From Paralithodes platypus (lineage: Eukaryota; Arthropoda; Malacostraca; Decapoda; Lithodidae), in contig CM064572.1 of assembly GCA_032716605.1 (NCBI GenBank), positions 39,065,777-39,129,776 on the forward strand: a stretch of 64,000 nt of DNA. The letters are read 5' to 3'. Positions 10,745 through 20,491 of this stretch are shown piece by piece. Every line of letters begins with the position of its first letter. Positions within the stretch are counted from its first letter, which is position 1. Position numbers and translations under genes: made by a program. The notes beneath the pieces are model-generated. The model was not told the DNA's origin, searched no databases, and was given only the letters and a program-made list of their open reading frames with translations.

Positions 10745-11302
10745 CCTAACAGTATTGGTTGAATTGGTCCTGGTTGAGAGCTACTGGTTGGAAATGATCT
10801 ACTGGTTGAGTTGTCCGGTCACGCCTCCCCCCCCCCCCCCCCTTACCTTATCCATAATCCAAAGTGGGGGTCTAAAAATGAGGGAGAAGAGGGTCCAGAA
10901 AAACACCTTACCCATATTCCAAAGTGAAGATATATTTTACCCCGTGAATCACTAGAGGTCCTTCCCAAGTTAGATCTCAAAACTAATGGGGCTAAACATG
11001 AGGGAGAAGGGAGGTCCAGAAACAAAACCTTACCCAATATTCCAAAGCGAAGATATATCACTGGACTTCTAAAATTGAACGATGGAAACTAAACGCTGCA
11101 AAGAATGGCCAAATGAAAAGTAAAGTTTAAACGAAAGAAGGGAAAATTTGGACAAATGCGAATCACCAGTTAAACTCCGAAGCCAGTTGGAATGAAGGCA
11201 GCAAGAATTGGGGTTATAAGGGCGTAGGATTAATTGGAAAGTTAGGATATAATAGAAAAATAATGATGATCTATTGTTATCATACATGCATCGTTTGTGA
11301 GA
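10745..11302. repeat. non-coding, with a 70-bp duplication
   Basis: Two direct copies at about 10873-10942 and 10995-11064 share ATGAGGGAGAAG, GGTCCAGAAA, ACCTTACCCA and ATTCCAAAG. Part is also present inverted near 11610 and 16290, in the ends of family G MITEs. C17 lies near 10825. 11065-11302 is unique. Confidence 0.65.
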
Positions 11303-11519
11303 TTAACCCCCTCTGTACCAGCGACGTTTATTTTATTTCATTTTAGCTACACTTAGACGATTTTATGAAGCTTCGGAGGGATATATGGTAGCGAAAATGA
11401 ATAGATTTGTGATAGTCCGTGGGTTTTTAATGGGTAGACGTCCTTCCTAAGCTGAATACAATCGTCTAAGAGTTTGCAGAATATAATGAAAAGGACGTCA
11501 CCGGTACTGTACGGGTTAA
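11303..11519. mobile_element. TTAA MITE (family E), copy 2
   Basis: TTAACCCCCTCTGTACCAGC at the left and its inverted counterpart CCGGTACTGTACGGGTTAA at the right. The interior has CTTAGACGATTTTA and AATCGTCTAAG inverted. Confidence 0.88.
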
Positions 11520-11594
11520 TGTGCAAGAGTTTTGGCCCACGTATTTGGAACAAGGTATAGCTAACGTTCATCCGCTTGGCTTTATTATTGAGGG

Positions 11595-12237
11595 GGTAGT
11601 ACTCGCTTTTCATGGACCCCCTTCTCCCTCATGTTTAGCCCCATTAGTGTTCATATTTTAAGACGTTCGGCCCATCAGTTTGGGGATCTTAAGACCTTTC
11701 ACCCCATTTCTTTGTCATTATTCAGACGTTTCGTGCATCTTAGGTGTCGATTTTTGTATGTAATTACATAGTAATAACCGACTTCCGCCCGGGACATTTT
11801 TCTATCATAATATGTACACATTTATCTTGAAGGGGGGTCTTATATAAAATCTTTATTATTCCTCCACAGTGACTTTGTAAATTTGCCAACCTCATAAATA
11901 ATAATATTCCAATATATTCCAAACTTTGCACCCCCTTCCCGCGAAAGGCAATACTTCCCCAATTAAAGTTCCCGAATTTGATGACCATCATTTGTCAAGT
12001 ATCTGTAATTATCAAAACTTTATACTCCATGTTGTGACGAGGACAAAGGGTTAAGGGGAGGTTCATATTTATGTATTAATTATTAATTAATATATTTATT
12101 TACTTGTTTATTTAATTAGCATCCTTTCTAAACCTCCATCAAGTTTAAAAAAATAGATATTTGATGGAGGTCTAGTGAGGAACCTCATAAATAAATAAAT
12201 AGACCAATAAAACAAACATTACCCCATTAATTGTTTG
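11595..12237. mobile_element. family G MITE remnants
   Basis: GGGGGTAGTACTCGC with CCCTTCTCCCTCATG at the left and GATGGAGGTCTAGTGAGG then ATTACCCCATTAA at the right match the ends of the MITE at 16263-20105. An internal TTAAGGGGAGG near 12051 suggests two overlapping or nested copies. Boundaries are approximate. Confidence 0.6.
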
Positions 12238-12350
12238 TATTGAGATTCTTGTTGTGGAGGTGAGTACGTCAGTGGAGCTGCAATTGACGTCCAGTGGTTT
12301 TGGGGTATGTGTTATTTAATGGGGAGAAGGTTAATAGTGGCAGGGCTGAA

Positions 12351-12402
<52 letters not shown>
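12238..12402. repeat. spacer and (TG)n(TA)n microsatellite
   Basis: Unique sequence to 12345, then TGTG followed by (TA)n at 12350-12402, immediately next to the 3' end of the Penelope-like element. Confidence 0.8.
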
Positions 12403-12404
<2 letters not shown>

Positions 12405-12487
12405 ATATAGGTTTGTTCTTGGGGAACCGCACATTGTAGAGGAAAAGGAGAACCAAGGTAGCAACCAACAGCATCTTTATTAACAAA

Positions 12488-12517
12488 CGTTTCGACATAT
12501 CCTATGTCATCTTCAAT
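12488..12517 (-). ncRNA. hammerhead-like motif in Penelope 3' region
   Basis: On the minus strand TTGAAGA is followed by a six-pair hairpin GACATA-GGA-TATGTC and then GAAACG. The hammerhead core is CUGANGA, stem II, GAAA. Here the first C is U, so cleavage is doubtful, but the arrangement matches the hammerhead ribozymes known in Penelope-like elements. It is followed by the typical TTTGTTAATAAAG end sequence. Confidence 0.5.
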
Positions 12518-12738
12518 GAATCTAAATCGAGAAAATTAAAATATTATAGCTAAATCAGGACAATAAGTCAGTGCAACAGAGTTTAAAACCCAGCAAACCC
12601 AGAGAACAAAATACAAAAACACAAAAACCGGGAAAGTCTGAGAAATTAAAAATGGTGGGAGACTAAAAAGAAATATATTAATGACTAGGGAGGGACTCTA
12701 AAACCTCAAGATATTTGAAGATATATAGCAAAAACCAG

Positions 12739-12778
12739 TTAATTGACCATATGCAGAGGAATAGCAGATTGGATATTA
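12739..12778 (-). pseudogene. Penelope-like ORF, last codons
   Basis: This encodes NIQSAIPLHMVN and a stop, the usual short tail after the GIY-YIG domain. It joins the piece at 13265 once the TTAA MITE at 12779-13264 is disregarded. Confidence 0.75.
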
Positions 12779-13264
12779 TTAACACCTTACGAGCGGCCTA
12801 GGCGGTAATTTCTACGTACCGCCCAAGGGGTGGTTTTACCATAAATGGCCTTGTTTCCGTGCTCTTTTTGATGCATAAACAAGAGCCAGAGCGTAATACA
12901 ATTATGTATCCCTGAAAGGGCGTTAATTGAGCTTTCCAATGACACCTGAACCATCCTTCTACGATCACTGGTTGTCTTGCAACGATCGTGCAACCGAAGG
13001 GCAAAATCGCTAAAATAAGGTAATTTCGTTACATAATTACATGTGTAGCGAGGGAGGGAGGGTGGATGTGTGTCGAGTATATGTCAGTAGGCCCACGGCA
13101 GCCGTGGCGAGCGGTCATGAGGCAACCTACGCTCCGGCCGTCGCTCGTCTCTCTCTCAGAGCCAATATTGCGCCAAAATTGCACACAGACTTAAGTCGGG
13201 CCCCGCCACATAGTCCAGATTTTTCGATACGGACTTAAGTCGGGCCCCGATAGACAGTGTTTAA
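12779..13264 (+). mobile_element. 480-bp TTAA MITE (family A), copy 1
   Basis: TTAA at 12779-12782 and 13261-13264 bound a 478-bp core starting CACCTTACGAGCGGCC. Shared family blocks are CGGTAATTT, AAAGGGCGTTAATTGAGCTT and ACGATCACTGGTTGTCTTGC. The 3' half has a tandem ACTTAAGTCGGGCCCC, present twice. The right terminus has diverged. No coding function: long frames in it recur in all copies by shared descent but carry stops. Confidence 0.88.
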
Positions 13265-13426
13265 GGGAAGGTTTATTTTTATATATATAGAGAAACTCTA
13301 ATATTCTAAGGTTGGTAGAATTACAAGAATCAAGTATACTAAAATCGCGGGGGTTGACACATTATACTATTATGTTGACACATTACAACTGTAACAGTGA
13401 TCTCTTACTGCTGAGTGAGGAGGCGT
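13265..13426 (-). pseudogene. Penelope-like GIY-YIG domain, C-terminal piece
   Basis: Minus strand reads ISTPPHSAVRDHCYSC, then after a frameshift DSCNSTNLRILESLYIYKN and KPSLN. These are the conserved RDH, LRILESLYI and KPxLN blocks of the Penelope endonuclease. Two stops and a frameshift lie between 13330 and 13380. It is preceded, in minus orientation, by the CR1 insertion. Confidence 0.78.
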
Positions 13427-15081
13427 GCTTATAGGAGTACAAAGGAGTACAAAGGAAATCAAGCAACAACAGTTGTAGTGACCCTTCTGAAGACAACACT
13501 GAGGATCAAGTGTCCAAACAGTGGTTTAGAGTGGGTAAGGGAACATTGGAGAGAGAATTACTGCCCTGGAACTAATGTCCGTGGCAGAATTAGGAAGTTA
13601 GTAGGGGACAGATGGGTTAGTAACTGAGGGGGGGATAAAATAAAGGTATTCATTTACAAACGCAGTCAGTCGCGGGTTTGATGCGAGATATTTGTCTAGG
13701 AGGAGTTTAAATGAATCAACGGTGATGCAGTCTATAACGTCTCGGGGAAGCCCATTCCACAAGTTGACAACTTGATTGAAGAAGAAATTCTTAGATTCGT
13801 GTGAGTTAAAAGATTTACCAATAATTTTGCAACCGTTTCCCCGCGTGTAATTAGATTGGTCGATAGTGAAGTACTTACTACAGTTCATATTGTCGATGCC
13901 TTTGATGATTTTGAACACTTGAGTTAAGTCACCTCTTAATCTGCACTGGGTTAAAGGAAATAGATTTAATTCTCTAAGACGCTCTTCATATGGTTTGTTC
14001 TTTAGGCTAGGTATCATTTTGGTAACTCTACGTTGAACTCGTTCTAGCTTGTTTATATCTTTTTGGTAATAAGGGCACCAGGATTGAACGCAGTATTCCA
14101 GAAGAGGGCGGACTAAGGAATTGTAAATGGTTAGGATAACTTCTTTGGATTTATGCCCAAATGACCTGCCTATAAAGCCAATTAATTTGTTTGCCTTCTT
14201 AACAACTTCTGAACATTGTTGACTCGGTTTTAGGTTACTCGATATTGTTACTCCCAGATCGGTTTCTCTGTTTACATTCTTAAGCTGAGTGCCATTCATC
14301 GAATAGTTTGCTTTCTCATTTAGGTATCCAATATGTAGTACTTTACATTTATCTGCATTGAAACTCATTTGCCAAATTTGGGCCCAACATGACAATTTAT
14401 CTAGATTGTGTTGCATATCATCAACTTGTTCTTTTGAGAGTACGCTATTTTGCAATTTTTGTATCGTCAGCAAATTTTGAGATTGTACAGGTGAGACCCT
14501 CATCTATATCGTTGATGTAAATTAGAAAGATAATTGGTCCTAGTACCGATCCCTGGGGTACCCCACTACTTACATTGGTCCATTTAGATGCCTTACCGTT
14601 TATGACTACTCTTTGCTTTCTGTCGCTGAGCCAATTTTCTATCCATTTCAACACACCGTCTTGTATTCCATGCACTTTTAGTTTTAGCAGTAAACGTTTG
14701 TGGGGAACTTTGTCAAAGGCCTTTTGAAAATCAAGGTATATAATATCTACAGCTTTACTCTCATCGTAGAGGTTGAGGATATCGTGGAAGAAGTCTAAGA
14801 GGTTTGTTAAATAGGAACGTTTTTTACGAAAGCCGTGTTGAGTATCTTTAAGTATGTTATTTTCCTCTAAGTGATTTACGAGTCTGTCTCTTATGACCAT
14901 TTCTAGCATTTTACATACAACTGAAGTTAAGCTAATTGGGCGATAGTTACTGGGTAGGGATTTGCTGCCTTTTTTAATATCGGTGTTACGTTGGCTAGCT
15001 TCCACTGATCAGGCATAGTTCCATACTACAAGGATTTATTGAATAGTAATGTCAGTGGTTTGGAGAGCTCATCCTTAGCTG
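13427..15081 (-). mobile_element. CR1-like LINE, copy 1, 5'-truncated
   Basis: It contains the RT half of ORF2 and the 3' UTR. At the 3' end the element finishes with two copies of CTCCTTTGTA (minus strand). It is inserted into the GIY-YIG region of the Penelope-like element in the same orientation. The 5' truncation point is at about 15081, where copies 2 and 3 continue. No clear target duplication. Confidence 0.9.
13598..15005 (-). pseudogene. CR1 ORF2 reverse transcriptase, copy 1
   Basis: RT blocks in order are [42 protein letters not shown] (motif A), [29 protein letters not shown] (catalytic FADD), then ETDLGVTISSNLKPS and the C-terminal ERVQRRVTKMIP, EERLRELNLFPL and FNSHESKNFFFNQVVNLWN. 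One extra T in a T run near 14448 shifts the frame between RT and C-terminus compared with copies 2 and 3. Another shift lies near 14975. The usual stop has changed, so the frame runs on 16 codons into the 3' UTR. All catalytic residues are still encoded. Confidence 0.93.
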
Positions 15082-15548
15082 CTGGACTGACCCATATGTT
15101 CGTCGATTCTTGATTTGAAAGCTCTGATAGTGCTTCCAATATACCCTGTATGGCAACTAGGGCACTGAAATTTATAAACAAACGACGATCGCAGGGCGTT
15201 GGGCAGACGATCTTTGAAGCAGAAAAATTAACGAACCTTGAAATCTTTTTTGTGAATGAATCTAAACTGGATTTGAGGGTAACAATTAGAGAGTTTATCC
15301 TTAAGTGCTCTTTCCAATTTATCAGATACCTTGCCAAGAAATGGTAGTTTAAAGTACACTTCCTCCTTACTCACAGTGTACACAGTTTGTTTGGGATGAT
15401 AAATATTATGCAAACAAATTCTGACTTGCTTATCAAAAATCATAGAAGTAAATCCATTATTGACAAAGTAATTTCTTAAAAAAATACAATATCCTCGTGA
15501 AACAAGCCATATGTTGAGGTTAGCTGATAAGCTCTATGAAGAAGAGTC
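15082..15548 (-). pseudogene. Penelope-like RT C-terminus and start of GIY-YIG
   Basis: The minus strand reads LLHRAYQLTSTYG, FVNNGFTSMIFDKQVR, VYFKLPFLGKVSDKLERALK, CYPQIQFRFIHKKDFKV, then in another frame DRLPNALRSSFVYKFQCP, SCHTGYIGSTIRAFKSRI and EHMGQSSS. The CPSC pair and YIG-ST-R motif identify the Penelope GIY-YIG nuclease, which carries the CX2C insertion before it. A frameshift separates FKV from DRL. The continuation lies beyond the CR1 copy. Confidence 0.85.
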
Positions 15549-16033
15549 TTAACACCTTACGAGCGGCCTAGGCAGTAATTTATATGTACCGCCCAGCGGG
15601 GTGTTTTTACCCTCAATAGGGTTGTTTACGTGATCATTTTCATGCCTAAATAAGACCCAGAGCGTAAAACAAGTATCTATCCCGAAAGGGCATAAATAGA
15701 GCTTTCCAATGACACCCCAACCATCCTTGTACGATCACTGGTTTTCTTGCAACGATCGCGCAACACGAGTGCAAAAACCATGTAATTAGGTAGTTTCCCT
15801 ACATAATTCCCTGTGTAGCGAGTGTGAGGGGGGATGGAAGGGTGGTTTTCACTTCAGTTGGCCCACCGCGGTGGAGGGCGGCGGTCATAGCCTTACTACG
15901 CTCCTCACAACGCTCAGCTCTCTCTCTCTGCAACATTACGTGCTGAAAATGGCACACGACATAAGTTGTGAACCGCACTTAGTCCAAATTTATTTCACAC
16001 GACATAAGTTGCGTGCCGCCAAAGAAGGGTTAA
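15549..16033 (+). mobile_element. 480-bp TTAA MITE (family A), copy 2
   Basis: TTAA at 15549-15552 and 16030-16033 with a 477-bp core. It has the same start CACCTTACGAGCGGCC and the right end GCCGCCAAAGAAGGG. It interrupts the Penelope RT between codons for FNSI and KTLL; one TTAA completes that coding sequence, confirming TTAA duplication. Confidence 0.92.
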
Positions 16034-16262
16034 TGGAGTTAAACTTAAACTTGAGGGAGCAATAGCTAAAGAAACTAGTACCCAAGCCTGAGAATGTAGG
16101 TTTTCTAAATATGGACATTAACCAACTGTCATTAACTTTAGTTAACAACAGATCCAGAAAGGGTAATCTCCCATTTTCTCCCACCGTGTACCTCACAACA
16201 AACAAAAAGAAAACAGTCAAAACATACCGAATTATGCTGGGAAAGTCAGTCAGAAGTCTCTT
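16034..16262 (-). pseudogene. Penelope-like RT, palm/thumb fragment
   Basis: The minus strand reads YTVGENGRLPFLDLLLTKV, DSWLMSIFRKPTFSGLG, SFFSYCSLKFKFNSI. NGRLPFLD and YRKPTFSGL-type blocks are diagnostic of Penelope RT. The upstream part lies beyond the family G MITE or is lost. Confidence 0.85.
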
Positions 16263-16844
16263 TTAAGGGGGAGGAAGTCGCTTTTTATGGATCCCCTTCT
16301 CCCTCAGGATCAGCCCCTTTATTTTTATTTTATTTTTAGATATTCAGCTTATTTATTTGGTGATTTTTCACATATTAGACGTTCAGAGCGTTACTTTGGC
16401 GATTTTGAGACCTTTCGCCCAATTTCTTTGTCAATGTTTAGACCTTTCATGCCATTTAGGTGTCGATTTTTTCTTGTCAAGCGATAGCGAGCCTGTTATT
16501 TTAGAAGGAACCGGCCCATGGCCGGGCCATTTTTCTACCGAAAAATATACAAATATATCTTGAAAGGAGATCTAGGGTGTAATGACAGTAATACAGTCAG
16601 AATAAAAATAATAATAATAAAATGACAATGACAGTCAGAAGGCCTCTCGAAGTCAAGGGGCCTACGAACCAAATCACAGTTTCGAGTAATAAGGGGTTAA
16701 AGTCTAAGAAAGGTACTGCACTCCAAAACTATACTCCTATGACAATATTATACATCAATGGAAAGCTCTCGACCTGACATAAAAATTATGTTTTTTTTTT
16801 TTTCTGAAAATCTGAACATAATAATACAACACCATAAAACACCA

Positions 16845-17560
16845 AGGGGTGTGTTTTTGTGTATGTGTGTTTATTGTTCAATTTAAATTCAAACATGATA
16901 ATTTCAAAGTACTTGATAACACTAAGAAGCAGTTCAAATTTGAAAGCAATATTCCAAAAATTGCGTGTTTTATGCGTGTTTTTCGTTCGACATGTTTTAT
17001 GGTGTTTTATCAAAACATACAAAATGCATACAAATTATTATGGTAGTATGATCAAAAGAATGAGTGTACACATTGTAAAGAAAAATCATAGCAATGTTTT
17101 TGTGGAAATCCGTCATTATTAGGTAAAACACCAACAAACACATAGTGGTTTTTTTTTATGTACCCGTAAATGTTATTAGATTACATTCATACTTGGAACA
17201 TTACAACATTTTGCAATAACTAGGAGACAGCCGAAACATTTAAGCAAAATTAAAAAAATTGCGTGTTTTATGCGTGTTTTTCCATCTGCCTGTTTGGTGG
17301 TGTTTTATTAAAACATAAAAAATGCACACAAATTATATTACAGCATAATCAAAAGATAGAGTGTAAATAAATGGATTAAATCGTATCAGTGTTTGTGGGA
17401 AAATCTGTAATTCATAAAAAACACAAACAAACACGTAATGGGTGTTTTTTTTGTGTATCCGTAATTATGGGCCGATTTATTTCATACTCATATTTTTGAA
17501 TAACCATGATGTGACTAAGATTTAGTCCAAATTAGAAAGCATAATTCCCATAATTACATA
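16845..17560. repeat. 298-bp subterminal tandem repeats in the transposon
   Basis: About 2.4 units. GCGTGTTTTATGCGTGTTTT occurs at 16962 and 17260. Other shared blocks are GGTGTTTTAT(C/T)AAAACATA, TGCA(T/C)ACAAATTAT and ACACCAACAAACACA. The block lies between the transposase stop and the left terminal repeat. Subterminal repeats of this sort often bind transposase; here that is only inference. Confidence 0.85.
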
Positions 17561-17719
17561 TTATAATAATTTAATTTCATAAATTATAAGAAAAGAATTA
17601 GTTCCTTCGTGTTTGATGTGTGAACAATGGTAATAAAATCATTATAAAGTTGAATATTATTTACCTCTAAACTGCTGCCCAATCCGCTTGTCAATGTGAG
17701 AGGTGGGAGGGGGGGGGGG

Positions 17720-19597
17720 TTAGTAATCGAGGATGTCATCGGCGAGGTCGTCGACATCGGATTCCTCATCCCCACTGTCATGACCACCACCACCCAATGC
17801 ATCCTGGGCAGCGAAGAGTTTGGTGTAGAAGTCCTGATAGGCCTGAGGTACAAACGTGGAGAGGTACTTAATGTGATTCAGCTTTTTTTTGTTAAGCACC
17901 ACTCCGTTGGGGTACCTCTTGGGCAGGGCGACCTTACAGAGGTCAAAGGTGTCCGGGTTATAGTTGTTGGAGCGGCCTTTCTGAAGCTTCCATTCCCGGG
18001 CCTCATAGAAGCCATCAGCATACCCACCTGACACCTTGATGCAGTGGGGGTGTTCGTTGGTGGCAATCAGTCGCTTGGCCGCCTTGAACCCCGATGCCGT
18101 CTGCCCGGCCTTCGAGACGTGCTGCTGAAGGACCTCGTAGTCCAAAAAGTCATCAGCAGACATAAGGACAATGGTAGCAGGATCGGCCTTGCGACAGGAC
18201 CTCATGTACTTGCAGTAGTCCTCCGTGGTGTACACCTCATGGGGCCGCTGGTGCTTCTCCAGCACACCAAAGTCACGGTCGCAGGGCAGGAAGGAGTGGC
18301 CACTCTCTAGGTAGTAGTGGTGTATCCCCGAGAAACGCTTGGAGTGAATGAGGCGAAGATAGAATAGTACAAGATTAATGTTTTTATTCTGGCCAGCACA
18401 GTTATCGGAAAAGACGATTAGCTTGTACAATCCCTGGCCAGGTATGTGATTCTCGAGGAAGTGGTTGAGACAGCTAGCAACCTCGACTGACCCGCGTTTG
18501 GCTTCACTCTCGTTCCAAACATAAAAATATGGATGTTTGGTTTTCAGGTTGTGTATTCCAAGATTGTATGTCCAGAGTTTACAGCGGTAATACTGGGCAC
18601 TGACAGTCAACTTTGGGGTAGGTAGTGTCTGTTGTAGGTCGACTGCAATCGCTATAATCCCCGGACTCTTATCCTTTATGTAGACATTGATATAATTCCT
18701 CCCAGCAGCTGTGTTGGCTTGGTGTGTATGGCGCTGTACAGTAAGAGTTGCGATGGCATCTTTGTCTTTCTCTGGGTCGAGGGGTTGTATTTTAATTTTA
18801 AGGGTGTTACAAGTTGAACATGTGTCACTACGAGGGGCTTGGATACTTATTTTGTATTCCTGGACCTTCGCCTTAAACCTGGACTCAATCATTGCATCCT
18901 TGGGGTGGTCCTTCGTCACTAAATATTCTTGAAAAGCCTTGTAAAGTCCGTGCCAGGTTTATCCAGGGGGCAGGTAGAGTTGTTCAGGGTTCTTCATTCT
19001 AGAGTAGTGCGACTGAAGTGTGGGCAGCTCGTTACAAAAATCTCGCAGCACAGTAAGGAGAATGCCACTGGTTTTGTTTGGTGGTTCTTTGCGGCCCCGC
19101 TGGTCTGGTGTCAGTGTCCCACTAGGTGAGGAAGCAGCCTTGGTCATCACATTACGCACTCTTTTATGTGTAATGCCATGCATGTTCTCAAAGGCGACCA
19201 TACACACATCTTGTTTAATATTATTGCTCATGACACTGTATGAACGAGTAACACTGCGACGGCTCTCCCTCCCTTTCACCCGCACTCTCTTACTCTCACA
19301 ATCATTAACTCGGCACAGAATATAATTAGATTGGGCATCGTGGCTGCCCAGTCCCCAGTAAGCATCGAAAACTGTTTGCACATGATCCCTCCCCACCTTA
19401 TCATAGCACTTCATAGCACAACTATACGGGGGCCCCAAAACACGAGCCCCTACAACAGTGCCCTTACGAGAAACATACTCGCCACCACAATCTCTTTTAC
19501 TCTTCTTAACTACACTTTTCCAAGTTTCAGGGTGCCGTTTTCTACTAGGCATCAACGGTGAACCTTCCCCCACATCTGGATCACTAGTATCACTCAT
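17720..19597 (-). pseudogene. DDE-like transposase, one internal stop
   Basis: One reading frame of 625 codons, interrupted only by TAA at 18959-18961 (codon 213). The first 212 residues are basic and include PSRKRHPETWKSVVKKSKR, LGPPYSCAMKCYDKV, FENMHGITHKRVR and LQSHYSRMKNPEQLYLPPG. After the stop come SDTCSTC (a Cys pair), then an RNase H-like core: AIAVDLQQTLPTPKL, FYVWNESEAKRGS, LIVFSDNCAGQNKN and LPCDRDFGVLEKH, giving candidate acidic residues D320, D398 and D440/D442/E447 (numbering through the stop). The tail is acidic. I know similar proteins as uncharacterised metazoan sequences but cannot name the superfamily. Use of the downstream ATG at 18919 would give 399 residues including the core. 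Confidence 0.82.
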
Positions 19598-19675
19598 TAT
19601 TCAGCCTCAAACACCGTGAAATATGGGTAAAAACAGGGAGAGCGAGCGAGAATGACCAGTAAAATAACTCCCGCC

Positions 19676-19770
19676 ACATGACTGATGTGGGGAGGTGCGA
19701 GACGGCGGCTCTGATTGGCCGGGAGCCGCGACACAAACACGCGGGAACATAGCCGCCCTCCCATTGGTCA
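19676..19770 (-). promoter_or_regulatory. putative transposase promoter
   Basis: On the minus strand, two CCAAT boxes (19763-19767 and 19714-19718) precede an initiator TCAGTC (19680-19685) about 85 nt upstream of the transposase ATG. The region is GC-rich, unlike the rest of the element. No TATA box at the proper distance. Confidence 0.45.
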
Positions 19771-20105
19771 GCCGCGCGCGGCGGCTAGGCCCATATACCT
19801 CCGCTTTGCCCTACTTCATCCGTACATTTATCGAGTCAAAACACGAGACGCTCAACCCTATGCAACGTGCACATAAGGGCGAAACTCCCAATTCGGTCTT
19901 CACAGCATGATAGAGCGTCCTGCCACCTATTGGGAACCAGTGAAAACTCAAATTCTGTGATTTGGTTCGTAGGCCCCTTGACTTCGAGAGGCCTCTCAGT
20001 CTTCTTCGTCTATGTCTTAAAGCTTCATGGAGGTCTAGCGATGAAACTAAAAAATATATAAAATAAATAAATATCTAGACCAAAAAAGAAGCACTACCCC
20101 CTTAA

Positions 20106-20271
20106 CCGATGCAGGTGACATATTAACCAACTTATCTTTGCAATAAACCAAAAGACCGTGGCCTATTGAGAAGGTCAGTAAGAGTTATTTTGGTATTTTG
20201 GTTCGCTGCTGGCGTAAACTGGAAGAGACATTATGTATCCCAGGGAGAGAGGACGAGTAAAGCTTTCATAG
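20106..20271. other. short segment between two TTAA MITEs
   Basis: It may be upstream Penelope-like sequence, since the flanking MITEs are insertions, but no RT motif is recognisable in any frame. Confidence 0.35.
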
Positions 20272-20491
20272 TTAACCCCTTCTTAACCGGCGACGTAATT
20301 TTAACTACATCATGGCAACTATTAGACGATTTTAATCAGTTTAGGAAGGACGTCTGCCAATTATAATGTTACAGACTATCGCCATTCATCCTTTAAGCTA
20401 CCATATATCCATCCTAAGATTTATAAAATCGTCCAAATGTAGCTGAAATATAACAAAAAAGACGTCACCGCACCGGTACAGAAGGGGTTAA
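20272..20491. mobile_element. TTAA MITE (family E), copy 3
   Basis: TTAACCCCTTCTTAACCGG at the left and ACCGGTACAGAAGGGGTTAA at the right, with perfect TTAA on both sides. The interior again has ATTAGACGATTTTA and AATCGTCCAAAT inverted. Confidence 0.92.

Larger units (their letters stand above)
12403..16262 (-). mobile_element. Penelope-like element interrupted by three insertions
   Basis: Minus-strand pieces at 16034-16262, 15082-15548, 13265-13426 and 12403-12778 are consecutive segments of one Penelope-like retroelement: C-terminal RT, GIY-YIG endonuclease, C-terminus and 3' end. Between them sit a TTAA MITE (15549-16033), a CR1 LINE (13427-15081) and another TTAA MITE (12779-13264). Reading continues from one piece to the next if each MITE and one TTAA are ignored. 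The N-terminal RT with the catalytic YVDD is not found; upstream the element is cut by the family G MITE at 16263. Confidence 0.85.
16637..19996 (-). mobile_element. DNA transposon with DDE-like transposase, superfamily unassigned
   Basis: The 3360-bp element is bounded by inverted repeats of 43 and 42 bp: GGCCTCTCGAAGTCAAGGGG then CCTACGAACCAAATCACAG, read inward from 16637 and on the minus strand from 19996, differing by one A near the end. CAGTC flanks both sides (16632-16636 and 19997-20001), a likely 5-bp target duplication. The arms lie inside an older MITE. Contents from the 5' end on the minus strand: a GC-rich promoter region, one transposase gene, and about 700 bp of AT-rich tandem repeats. 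Confidence 0.85.
16263..20105. mobile_element. family G TTAA MITE carrying a transposon insertion
   Basis: TTAA at 16263-16266 followed by GGGGGAGGAAGTCGC, and ACTACCCCC followed by TTAA at 20102-20105, form inverted ends. The left part (to 16636) and right part (from 19997) together make about 470 bp. The interior carries GCGATAGCGAGCC, and GATGGAGGTCTAG-type sequence also seen near 12170. The MITE is itself inserted in or beside the Penelope-like element. Confidence 0.8.

Noticed and set aside
16263..20105. The DDE-like transposase as the autonomous source of the TTAA MITEs
   Set aside because: Its own ends and CAGTC duplication differ from the TTAA-bounded ends, and it is merely inserted in one of them.
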